Source: Colletotrichum lupini
Taxonomy: Eukaryota; Ascomycota; Sordariomycetes; Glomerellales; Glomerellaceae
NCBI RefSeq assembly: GCF_023278565.1
Contig: NC_064672.1
Location: forward strand, 1,426,001-1,490,000
Direction of reading: 5' to 3'
DNA length: 64,000 nucleotides
The notes under the pieces were generated by a model. It did no database searches. It saw only the letters and a program-made list of their open reading frames with translations, and was not told the DNA's origin. Shown in pieces: positions 50,529-61,045 of the stretch (within the stretch, counting starts at the first letter, position 1; each line of letters starts with the position of its first letter). The translations under genes and the position numbers were made by a program.

Positions 50529-52469
50529 AACGGTGTAGAATCGAAAGAAGCAACGTGGCGCGGATTCGTATATAGCAGGTGGTGGGCACTTGACGACCGG
50601 AACGAGATATTCCCATGCATGGCGTGCGAGTTAAGTTAGGACAGGCGGCGCTGGCATTGAGGCTCGGTTAAAGTTGGGGTCAGTTGGGTGTGCTGAAAAT
50701 AGAGTTGGCTGCAACTTTAGTTGAAGCGCAGCCAATGGGGGCGTGCCTAATTCATAACTTAGATATCCGTAGATGCGAAATGAACAGTTTCCAAGCACCA
50801 CCACGGATCCTTGATTATGGTTGAGCTATTTTGCGAACCAAGCTGACAACGCTCACTTTGCAATTCTCCTTCCTTCTTAGGGGTTGAATGACTGCGTGGG
50901 TGACTCTTTGGACTGTTTTGGTGGTCTTGGACAGTGGAATCTGTCATTGTGTTCTATGGTATCCGTACCTATCTTGCCTCTCGAAAAGGCCAAATTGACA
51001 GATTAACATGGCCCCATCCGGCTGAAGCGACGGAAATGACGCCGTCGTGCCCACGCGCCGCCTCGGGAGAGCATGGGCCAGCAGCCAAAGCTCAACCCCT
51101 GCATACTTCCCCCCTCTTTACGGCTTGCAGCCCCCCGTGGCCCCCCTCATCTCAGGGCGAAAGACGGGATGGCACTGCTTAGAGCACCTTAAGTGAGGTA
51201 AAGTGTCGCGTACCTTACCTTGTCGCTCTCGCCTTACCTACGAATTAGCACCTTCCGCTTACCGTATTGCCGCGCTCCTCCTTTTTCCCCCTCCCCCCCG
51301 CAGGCTGTAGGTAGGCCAGTGGTGGGAATATTCTCGAAAGGGGAGAGGTGCGCATGGCTCTTCCCGAGATCGAGATGGATTGGGGGGTTGGACCGGTTGG
51401 TTTGAGGCCACTCTGTTCCTTCCGGGAGCTGCTTTGCAAGTTGAATGGGACAGGTAGACCACTAGATAGGTAGGCAGAGGACACTGCAAGGCTACCAAGA
51501 ATCAATGAGATGCCACCCAAGTAGGATTGCAAAGGAAGTGGCCAAGTTCGTTGCCTCTCACCATGGGGGCAAGTAAGGTAATTTTTGCTGGATCGTGAGT
51601 CACTTCCAATGGAAATTTACAAACACACAAGGTGCCTTGGAAGTTTGTCAGACTGCGGCATAGAACTCAACCGAAGCTGTGGAAGCAAAGCGAACAGAAA
51701 GGCCACGTTCAAGACTCCCCCAAGTGCCAAACGTCCAAGGGGGGGACCACCAGTAATCGAAATCTCCAGAATCGCAGCCTTGGTGGGGCAGGAGGGAATG
51801 ACCCCAGCGCGGACGGCAGGCAGCGGCAGCGGTGAGGCGCGCACACCTTGACTCCCGTGGCTAGGGGAGAAAGCTCGCACGGTACATTCTCACTGTTCTG
51901 CTGCAACGGAGATGTGTCCCCCGAGCACCTAATTCCTGCCTGCCATCCCAACCTTGGGTGTCTCTATCTGCCGAGCAGCAGCGCATCGAGGTACCTTGCT
52001 GCTCACCTGCTGCGTGCAGGTGGTGCCTTCCATACCTTGCCTTAGGCAAAGGCACCAAATAGAGTACGGCTGCACCAAGGGTCCACACAGTAAGGATCCA
52101 TCAGTGACACCCACACCCCAAAAGGAAGAGACCCCTGTCACGTGTGGCGCCTCGCAACGTGAAATCTGGCCTTTTGTGCAATCTGGACACCTCGACTTTT
52201 TTTTTTGGAGAAGGCATTCATAAAGGCGGCAGCTCTTCCTTTCCACCGCCGACACTTTACCTCTCCCAATTCACCACTGCCAAAGCCACCTCAACTCGAT
52301 TGGGTGTGTAAATAGTAGAAGGGAATCCAAAAACCCTCTCTCTCATAAGCGCGTCTTTGACGTCTTTTTTCTCCTTTCTTTTTTTCCCCCGACACCAATC
52401 TTTCGAGGTACAAAGAGCTATCCCAATACCACACACAGGGGAGCTTCACGGCACCGCCAGAAATTCACA
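50529..52469. promoter_or_regulatory. HBS1 3' flank and promoter region of the BiP gene
   Basis: A 1.9-kb region with no gene. TATCCGTA occurs at 50764 and 50960, and AAGGTA/TACCTTACC units cluster around 51180-51240. Near the BiP start there is a CACGTG palindrome (52139-52144), a run of T (52198-52207) and a TATA-like CATAAAG (52218-52224). The leader before the BiP start has no ATG, which favours efficient initiation. ER-stress elements are expected here, but I could not identify one with confidence. Confidence 0.45.
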
Positions 52470-54755
52470 ATGTCGAGATCCAGAAACTCGATGGCCTTGG
52501 GCTTCGGCCTCTTGGCCTGGATGGCTCTCCTCTTCTCCCCCCTGGCTTTCGTTCAGACTGCCCAGGCTCAGGACACTGAGAGCTACGGAACTGTCATCGG
52601 TATCGTAAGTTGCACCTCCTAGCTTCCCTGACGACGATTGCGCCCTTTGTCGCCAACAGATTCAAATAAATGCGACGTTCTCTCTAACTTCCAATCTTCA
52701 GGATCTTGGAACTACCTACTCTTGCGTCGGTGTGATGCAGAAGGGCAAGGTTGAGATTCTCGTCAACGACCAGGGTAAGTCTTATCGTGGTCGCAGCTGC
52801 TCCTGCTCCCGATCCCCCAATTCCAGCAACTTTGCTGACTCTGCTGCTTCATAGGAAACCGTATCACCCCATCTTACGTCGCATTCACCGAGGAGGAGAG
52901 ACTCGTCGGTGACGCTGCCAAGAACCAGGCCGCCGCTAACCCCACCAACACCATCTTCGATATCAAGTGAGCTCCTACCCCGACCGTCGACCGCTCGAGA
53001 TAACATTGCTAATCACTCTTTCAGGCGTATGATTGGCCAGAAGTTCTCCGACAAGGCCGTTCAGTCCGACATCAAGCACTTCCCCTACAAGGTCATCGAG
53101 AAGGATGGCAAGCCCGTCGTTGAGGTCGAGGTTTCTGGCTCCGCCAAGCGCTTCACCCCCGAAGAGGTTTCCGCCATGATCTTGGGCAAGATGAAGGAGG
53201 TCGCCGAGGCCTACCTTGGCAAGAAGGTTACCCACGCCGTCGTTACTGTCCCCGCCTACTTCAACGACAACCAGCGCCAGGCCACCAAGGATGCTGGTGT
53301 CATTGCCGGACTTAACGTTCTCCGCATTGTCAACGAGCCCACCGCCGCCGCTATCGCCTACGGTCTTGACAAGACCGATGGTGAGCGCCAGATCATCGTC
53401 TACGACCTTGGTGGTGGTACTTTTGATGTTTCCCTCCTTTCCATCGACCAGGGTGTCTTCGAGGTTCTGGCTACCGCCGGTGACACCCACTTGGGTGGTG
53501 AGGATTTCGACCAGCGCATCATCAACTTCTTCGCCAAGTCCTACAACAAGAAGAACAACGTCGACATCACCAAGGACCTCAAGGCCATGGGTAAGCTCAA
53601 GCGTGAGGCCGAGAAGGCGAAGCGTACCCTCTCTTCCCAGATGTCCACTCGTATTGAAATCGAGGCCTTCTTCGAGGGCAAGGACTTCTCTGAGACTCTT
53701 ACCCGCGCCAAGTTCGAGGAGCTCAACATGGATCTCTTCAAGAAGACCCTCAAGCCCGTTGAGCAGGTGCTCAAGGACGCCAAGGTCAAGAAGGAGGATG
53801 TTGACGACATCGTTCTTGTTGGTGGCTCTACCCGTATTCCCAAGGTTGTCAACCTTATTGAGGAGTACTTCAGCGGAAAGAAGGCTTCTAAGGGCATCAA
53901 CCCCGATGAGGCCGTCGCTTTCGGTGCTGCCGTTCAGGCCGGTGTCCTTTCCGGTGAGGAGGGTACTGAGGACATCGTCCTCATGGACGTCAACCCCTTG
54001 ACTCTCGGTATCGAGACCACTGGAGGTGTCATGACCAAGCTTATCCAGCGCAACACCCCCATCCCCACCCGCAAGAGCCAGATCTTCTCCACCGCCGCCG
54101 ACAACCAGCCCGTCGTTCTCATCCAGGTTTACGAGGGTGAGCGTTCCCTTACCAAGGACAACAACCTTCTCGGCAAGTTCGAGCTCACTGGCATCCCTCC
54201 CGCGCCCCGTGGCGTTCCCCAGATCGAGGTCTCCTTCGAGCTCGATGCCAACGGAATTCTCAAGGTCTCTGCCCACGACAAGGGCACTGGCAAGCAGGAG
54301 TCCATCACCATTACCAACGACAAGGGTCGTCTTACCCAGGATGAGATTGACCGCATGGTCGCCGAGGCTGAGAAGTACGCCGAGGAGGACAAGGCCACCC
54401 GTGAGCGCATTGAGGCTCGCAACGGTCTTGAGAACTACGCTTTCTCCCTGAAGAACCAGGTCAACGACGACGAGGGTCTTGGTGGCAAGATTGACGATGA
54501 GGACAAGGAGACTGTAAGTTGCCACAAGCCTTTCACCGCGTACCGACAGATTACTAACATGATTCTCAGATCCTCGAGGCTGTCAAGGAGACCACCGACT
54601 GGCTTGAGGAGAACGGCGCCACCGCCAACACTGAGGACTTCGAGGAGCAGAAGGAGAAGCTGTCCAACGTCGCCTACCCCATCACCTCCAAGATGTACCA
54701 GGGCGCCGGTGGCGCTGGTGGCGAGGACGAGCCCCCCTCCCACGACGAGCTCTAA
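52470..54755 (+). CDS. kar2: BiP/Kar2, endoplasmic reticulum Hsp70 chaperone
   Basis: ER-lumen Hsp70 that translocates and folds secretory proteins and senses ER stress. Five exons: 52470-52604, 52702-52774, 52855-52966, 53025-54513 and 54570-54755, giving 664 residues. An N-terminal signal peptide of about 33 residues (hydrophobic core [19 protein letters not shown]) precedes the ATPase domain. The ATPase domain has [12 protein letters not shown] split by intron 1, [13 protein letters not shown] and [12 protein letters not shown]. It is followed by the linker and substrate-binding domain ([12 protein letters not shown]) and a helical lid. The last four residues are HDEL, the ER-retrieval signal, which separates this from cytosolic and mitochondrial Hsp70s. 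Introns cluster at the 5' end. Codons are strongly C-ending, as expected for an abundant protein. Confidence 0.97.
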
Positions 54756-56322
54756 ATTCCATAGATTTGTTGTTGTTGCTTCGTTTCGGGATTCAAAAGA
54801 GACAGTACCCAAAGATTCCATGCAATTTTTCGTCTCTGGTGTTGGCAGGTTAATCGGCGTCGGCAGCATGGAGCATGGCTCCACCATTGTGTAAAGTATA
54901 CAACGCATAAATGAGACCTCTTGAACACATGCTTTGTTCCCTTGTGTGGTTGTGACTGAGAGGCATCATCTGATGCTGTCGTAGACTCTTCAATGGTTCA
55001 GCTTCTTGACTACGTTATATCTCTGCTGAATGTTTCCATATCTTGAGCTTTCCAAAACTGCCCTTCTACATAGTTTTGATGAAATAGTTACCCGGCATCT
55101 GGTGAAAGGTTCATCCCTCCTCTCTTCTCCCTCCACCTCAAGCTGCTACTCGTCCCGCACTTCCCGTGAAGGACCCCGAGCAAGATGAGTGCAACTTAAC
55201 TTTACTTGCTTTTTGGGGTCTCCTCTGCATATGCGGGATGGCCGGCAGTCAATCTGGGGCAAGCATTTTGAGTCTCATCTGAGGGACTCACACGAACAGA
55301 CGGCTTGATTGGCCCAGATGTATTTGTCGAGCTTTTATGGCCATCTCTCTCGTCGGCTATGGTGCTCTACTTCGTAGAATGTGAGTGAGGTTCAGTAAAG
55401 TCTCACTTTCGGTGAGTTTGCCGCGTCGATGGCGGATACTGCGATGGTAAAGCAAGGTCCCGCTCATCATGTCGATGGAGAGCATCGCGGACTTCCAAAA
55501 TGGGTCGTCTTCTCGGGAACGAGATGAAGTGATCCTGTTCGGTCACTTTTGGATGGCTAAAAGTATCAATCTGGAGCCCTGGACTACTCCCCCCTACCTC
55601 CCCGCCAGCGGGCGGCTAGAATTTCGTAAAAGCCCTGCGCAGTAGAAGGAGGGAGAATCTTGGCAACAAAGCGTATTCATATAAGGAGCGAGACGAGACG
55701 AACTGTCTACACGAAACCTGGGAACTGACTATGGAGTATGACGAGATGGAGACGAGGCTTCGGCTTCCTGAAAAAAAACCTTAAAACTACCCGCCTGTAC
55801 GGTACCATAGACCACGGGGTGGAATTGGCTTCTGCTTGTTATTGTGTTTAATATGAGATGGTTTTGAATGACTCGACGCTGTGACGACGGCCATCTTACA
55901 GGTCTGTTCTTTACTCGTTCACTCCGGGCTGAGAGGGTCATGGCGTAAATGCGTAGCTGGATAGAGTTGAGTAGGAAGTGAGGCAGTTTTGAATGACTCG
56001 GTCTACTCCGTGCTCGATACGCAGCCATACCTGACGGCATTCATGCTGCCGTGTATCCGTATCCGTATACGATTTTGGTGTACGGACATGGCTAGAGCAG
56101 AAGAAGTATAATATGTAAGGTAACTTATAGCTACAAGCCAGCCGTTCTATCTCTCGTGCTCTCGTTTTCTCGATACCGCTATCTCTCCATCACACTTACA
56201 CTCACTCACTCACTCACTCGCTCACCAACACCCTCTTACATCAAACCAATAGCACACCCAACCTCACTCACAACTTACACCTCGTACCGCTCTCAACAAC
56301 AAACCACACAACCGCCGCCACG
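54756..56322. other. Intergenic region, 1.6 kb
   Basis: Contains the BiP 3' flank and the upstream region of the small secreted protein gene. A tandem pair of overlapping TATCCGTA copies lies at 56054-56067 and a CACT/CTCA repeat at about 56199-56226. No coding sequence was recognised. Confidence 0.45.
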
Positions 56323-56622
56323 ATGCAACTCCCCTCCATCCTCCTCTTCGCCGCCACCGCCGCCGCCCTGGCCCTCCCGGAGCCCGTCCCCAAGCCCAAC
56401 CCGGAGTCCTGCGACGAGACGTGCCCGAACCCGTGCCGCCAGGCCATCCGCAACACGTACTGCACCGGCGCGAAAAAATCCATCAGCGGAGGGCCGTTGC
56501 CGGCGGCGTTCAAGAACCAGTGGAACTGTCCCGCGGGTAGCAGTAGTCCGCCCGCGACGTACATCCAGATGACGCAGAATGGGGCTGCTGAGGGGGGTGT
56601 TACTGTCTTCTGCACCATTTGA
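56323..56622 (+). CDS. Small cysteine-containing secreted protein, effector-like
   Basis: Function unknown. A single exon of 99 residues starts at an ATG in the context GCCACGATG. Residues 1-18 form a typical signal peptide (hydrophobic ILLFAATAAALAL), with a likely cleavage just before PEPVPKP. The mature part has six cysteines (ESCDETCPNPCR, TYC, WNC, VFC), an even number that would allow three disulfides. There is no GPI signal, no transmembrane helix and no recognised domain. The size, secretion signal and cysteines match the usual criteria for candidate effectors or secreted antimicrobial-type proteins. These criteria are weak, and an ordinary secreted housekeeping role is possible. C-ending codons favour a real gene. 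Confidence 0.75.
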   Translation: MQLPSILLFAATAAALALPEPVPKPNPESCDETCPNPCRQAIRNTYCTGAKKSISGGPLPAAFKNQWNCPAGSSSPPATYIQMTQNGAAEGGVTVFCTI

Positions 56623-59371
56623 GAAAGGAAGAAAGAGAGGGGAAGAAAGGGGGAAAGAGGGAAGAGAAATTTTCTGGTGATGCGTGGTGTATGCACATAT
56701 ACGACAGAGCAGGCAGATGTCATGTTGCCTATTTGCCTTCACCTAGGAGGGTTGGTAGAAGGAGAAGGAGGCATGTTTCCAACGTGGAGGGAAGTTGATG
56801 GGGGCGGAGCCAGGGCGAGAGATACCTTTGCATGGCTTTATGTCCTTCTTTGTTACAACCAACCCATCATCAGATACCCACTACCATTCACCTGTGAAAG
56901 TGCTGAGCTTAACTTGTGACAGCCTGGCCGTTTCCTGACATGCGGCTTATCATCGAGCTCGCTTATTCTCCGACCCAGTGAAAAATTTGACTTGAGGCAT
57001 GGCTTGACAACGATTTCGTTTCTTGCTTATTTAGTCACTAAGAACTGGGTAGAAACAGGTGGCCTAGGAAACATGTCTACTTTTGAACCTGTTAAAAGTT
57101 CAGCTTACACCTCGGGCGAAAAGGACAGACGAAAAAAACAGACGAAAAGGAAAGAGGCTCGCGGAGTCTCATCTACGTCGGGAACGCCTCACTCACGGAC
57201 CAGGATTCCCTGTCTTTGTTTACAACAAGCCGCAGGTAGGAGGTAAAGAGTTGGATTCTGCGGATTTGTGAGCTGGCATGTGGTAACTGGATCGTTTGTG
57301 GACTTTGGTGAGTGGCATTTTACTCCAAGGCCACCAGGGACAAAACTTTACTGTGTGTCCTGAGTTGGCCTAATGTAGCACATGTAATTTGATATTCTGT
57401 GAGACTTGAACTTTCCACATGCGACGTGCTAGTGCTGCTCTCTTCGACCTTAGCTGCCGGAGGATGGGCATGTTTGGAATAGCATCTTGAAGATGAGCCG
57501 ACTGTGAAAGACACCACTACTTCCAGGCAAAGACTGAGGAGACAAATGCCCTCAAGAGCATATAGACAGCAGTGATAGCACCTTTGCTCGTTGGCGGGTA
57601 AGTCTGCTTCCCCAGTTGCTCCGCAGTTTCGGGTATGCTCTCATGGATGGCCACTCTGGAGGATATGTCTTGATGATCGGAAATGAAGAGAAGTGCAGTT
57701 TTACCTCGATAACTTCCATTTTCGAGCTGACGTATTCGTCCGTTCTATTCTAGCTTGTCTTTGTGTCTTTTGAAGACGAGACCCCGTCCCAGAGTAATGA
57801 AGTGACGAAAGACGTTGGGCTTCCTAGATATATATGCCTTCTAGATAAGAAGGCCACCCATTGGCCTGACTTGAGCGCGATTGTAAACCCAGAATCTAGT
57901 TCATAAAACGGAACGGTGCTGTGGCATGAAAGTTGGGTGATCCAGGGAGATGCTGGAGATTTCGATGCGTTCTGTTCGTGTTCTTTGACCTGGCAGCCAT
58001 CGCCCTCCTTCCTCTCTCCAGGATAGAGGGGTTCAGGACCAGCACCGTGGATGAATGAGTAGCTCCTTCTGGCGAGAACGAAAGGTAGTGAGAGGCTGCA
58101 CGGCCTCAAACTGCAAAAGCCACACGTCTCCTCAAGCTGACGCGGTAGATGGAGTCTCTGCGATATCAGTATCTCCTGCGGCGGCTGGCGGTAGTCTATG
58201 GAGGTAAGATGAATTCAACGACCTTCAGAATCCATCTTGCCGAGTCACATCACCTACGGGCACCGGTTGAGGGGAATGACAAAAGCTTAGCTCGCTCAGT
58301 TGAACTTGATCGCGCGGCCGCAATATTTGCGCTAGATGACCACATATTGTCAATACTTGCTTTGAGATGCGTAAATGGCATGCGCCGACGAAGGGACCAC
58401 GTCACAAGGTCTTCCACCATGGCAGCAAGTGTAATTATTCATGCATTTGCCTCGACATGTATGAAGCTTCAATTTTATAGGAGACTGCTTCAACGAGCGG
58501 TTATGTGAGTGCTAGCACGTTACTGATCTCCGAGCATGGAAGAGAAGTCTCAACCACACTGATTGCATGGGGCGAAACTGGGAAGAGGACTACAGGTCGA
58601 CAGGGTTCAGATTGGGAAAACATCAGGGACTTGAGGTGTAGTCAAAGACTCTATAGAAACAGTGTTCGCCATAAAGATGTCGTGAACACGCGCAGCTGGA
58701 AGCTAAAATCGAGCCGAGTTCCCGCGTACATCTCGAGATTTCATAGGGCCATTCAATTACTACGGAAAATCAAATGCTCATGCGTCAGAAGGTTGGTGAT
58801 CCCAAGACAACCTCCATAAACAAGAGGAAGTCAAAAGAAGCATGTAATCCAATCCTCTTGGAACCCGCACATAGTGCCTTTCCGCATTCCTCGGCAGACA
58901 GACACCGTCTCCCTCTCGGGAAGCACAAGAAAGCGGCGGGAGCATCCGCTTCCAAGTCCATCATCTAACATTCCGATCTGGTGTAAACTGTGCTTAACCT
59001 AATCGTAATAGTTCAACTGAGATAAAAAAAAAACCCTTAAAACTGGGGGATGTGGCACACATGTGTCGTAGCCCGAATCACGTATCCGTACACGAGGTCG
59101 TACATGCGGCTCTCTCTCGCAAGCTGTAACTCAGCATTCCACAGAACTTTATCGAGACGACAGGCTAAGAGCACGGTGCTTTTAAGTGACACCGCATTGA
59201 AAGAGGAGAACACCAGAGAGCAGTGTATTCCCTAGACTGCTGCATTACCCAGGATTTCCCCTTCCAAAAGGGAGACTTGAACCTGATGTGTGGTGTCGCT
59301 GCGTCTGTCACGTGCACTGGCGGACCCGCAGAGCTACCTAGGCAGTCAAATTAGCTTTTCTGCCAGCAATA

Positions 59372-59458
59372 TTCGATATGGTGTAGTGGCCAACATGATG
59401 CCCTCTCATCTCTCTGAGAGGATAGGCATAGCCCCGAGTTCGATTCTCGGTTTCGGAA
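59372..59458 (+). tRNA. tRNA-Glu (anticodon CUC) with a 15-nt intron
   Basis: A complete cloverleaf can be drawn. The D arm is GTG/CAT with the loop TAGTGGCCAA, the anticodon stem is ATGCC/GGCAT, and the T arm CCGAG/CTCGG is perfect around TTCGATT. The anticodon loop reads C-T-CTC-A, giving anticodon CUC for Glu. A 15-nt intron at 59409-59423 follows position 37; its TGAGAGG pairs with the anticodon loop, as in eukaryotic pre-tRNA. The acceptor stem TTCGATA/TTTCGGA has one T-T mismatch and one G-T pair, and the discriminator base is A. It may be active or a slightly diverged copy. Confidence 0.75.
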
Positions 59459-59460
59459 TC

Positions 59461-59464
59461 TTTT
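59461..59464 (+). terminator. RNA polymerase III terminator (TTTT) of the tRNA-Glu gene
   Basis: Four T residues start three bases after the tRNA discriminator base, the usual Pol III stop. This supports the idea that the tRNA gene can be transcribed. Confidence 0.65.
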
Positions 59465-61021
59465 GTCATTTTTGGCGATTAGAGCGGTCGCTCTGCCTTC
59501 TTTTTGCCTTCTTGTTCGTTTGTTGATGCACATTTGCTGAATTCGTCTTCGTGCTCAACCAACATGGGGGAGCAGGGGAAAAGTAAGCCCCCAATCTTTC
59601 GGACGAACCACTTAGACATCAAAACTCTAACCTCCAACCCCAAGCGACGATGTCGTTGATGCGATGACAGGTTGGAGACAAGACGCAACCAAAAAAGAAC
59701 AGCCTCATCATACCATGATAGACGTGACGCACGGTACCTGGTATACGCAGTACTCGTTGGCAAAGAGATGCTCAAGCCAAGTCAGCCTCGTCGCCCACAG
59801 GGCGAAGCCTGCCCGGCACGCATGTCTCTAAATCTCGACCCAGAGACGCATGCGGTCCTCTACCCGAGAACCAAAAGTCTCGCCTCGAACAGCAGAGAGA
59901 GAAGGAGGAATAAGCAATAACCAAGACCTTCATGTCGCTGTCAAATGAAGGCGATGAGACATGCGTCCCCTTCCCAGAATCCCGAGTTCCCACATGCCGA
60001 TCCTCGTGGCCTCTACCAGGTTCTCACGGACCAATATTCGTTTCTCCGGCCGTAAGGCAGCCTGCAGGTTGGCAGATTACTCTGTTCGGTAAAAAAATCT
60101 TGAATACAGGTGAAAGGAATGAAATGCGATGGGAAAGCAATGAAACAATCACGCAAAAATCCACATCACGCGGTCCACGCGAGATGAGCGAAGCGATGAG
60201 AGAGAATCTTAGCAATCGGTAGAAATTGAGAAAGAAAAATGTCCGGCCTGAGCGGGGTGATCGACGTTGGGCTCTCTTTTTCGCTCTTCAAAAATAGAAT
60301 TTCCTTGTAAGAATACCACATTACAGTCAGTCTCGAACTTTCCGAGAGGGAATGAGGCAAAAGCGGTGTCCATCGGCCCATCTAGAGACACTTTGGCTCG
60401 GGAGCTCTTTTCGTGAGGAGACTCCAACTGCAAGGGAACTCTGCAAGGGTGAAGCGTATCCGTACTCCGTACTCCCATAACGACTAGGCAATGAATGAAC
60501 ATCTCTTGGCCTTCTGGTCTTTGACAGGACGGGGTGCCGAATATGACCCGGCACCCTGAGCGAAGATCGCCGAGGGCTCGAGCATCTCCTCCCGTTGACC
60601 CATTCAACTCCCCTCTTTCTGTGCCGCATGCTTTATCATGAGGTGGTAGGATCAGCAGGAAGACAGCGATCTTCGTTTCTGTTTGCTTTCGTTTCCGAGG
60701 GTCCGAAGGTCTGTAGGCCAAGTAGGGAGACCGGGACACCCAATAAAACGATGCAAGCAATTCCCCGCAGATTAGATGGAAAAGCTCGAGCGCGCTCGAT
60801 AGCGGCAGCAAAAAGTTCGGATGTGCTCTGGTTCGTCGGATGGCACGCTGGTCGCGGAGGTTGCGTCGTGACACCTTCCCGGCGAACGAAGTTGGAAAGG
60901 CGGGCGAGGCCAGAGCAAACAGGAAAACATTGTCCCCTCCCCGCTCACCATAAGGTATCTCAAGGAACAGCATCTATCACGCGGTACACAACTTTGTTGG
61001 CTCACAGTTCAGCTTGTGTAG

Positions 61022-61045
61022 ACACACACACACACACACACACAC
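61022..61045 (+). repeat. (AC)n microsatellite
   Basis: Twelve uninterrupted AC units, followed by further ACAC-rich sequence to about 61056. Noncoding context. Confidence 0.95.

Noticed and set aside
52975..54525. 516-codon open frame antisense to the BiP gene
   Set aside because: Strong C-ending codon use on the coding strand leaves the opposite strand free of stops. Antisense frames over Hsp70 genes are a known artefact and have been mistaken for other genes in the past. The translation is Leu/Val/Gly-rich with no domain.
60209..60973. 254-codon minus-strand frame
   Set aside because: It overlaps a 257-codon frame on the plus strand, and neither has a recognisable domain or coding bias.
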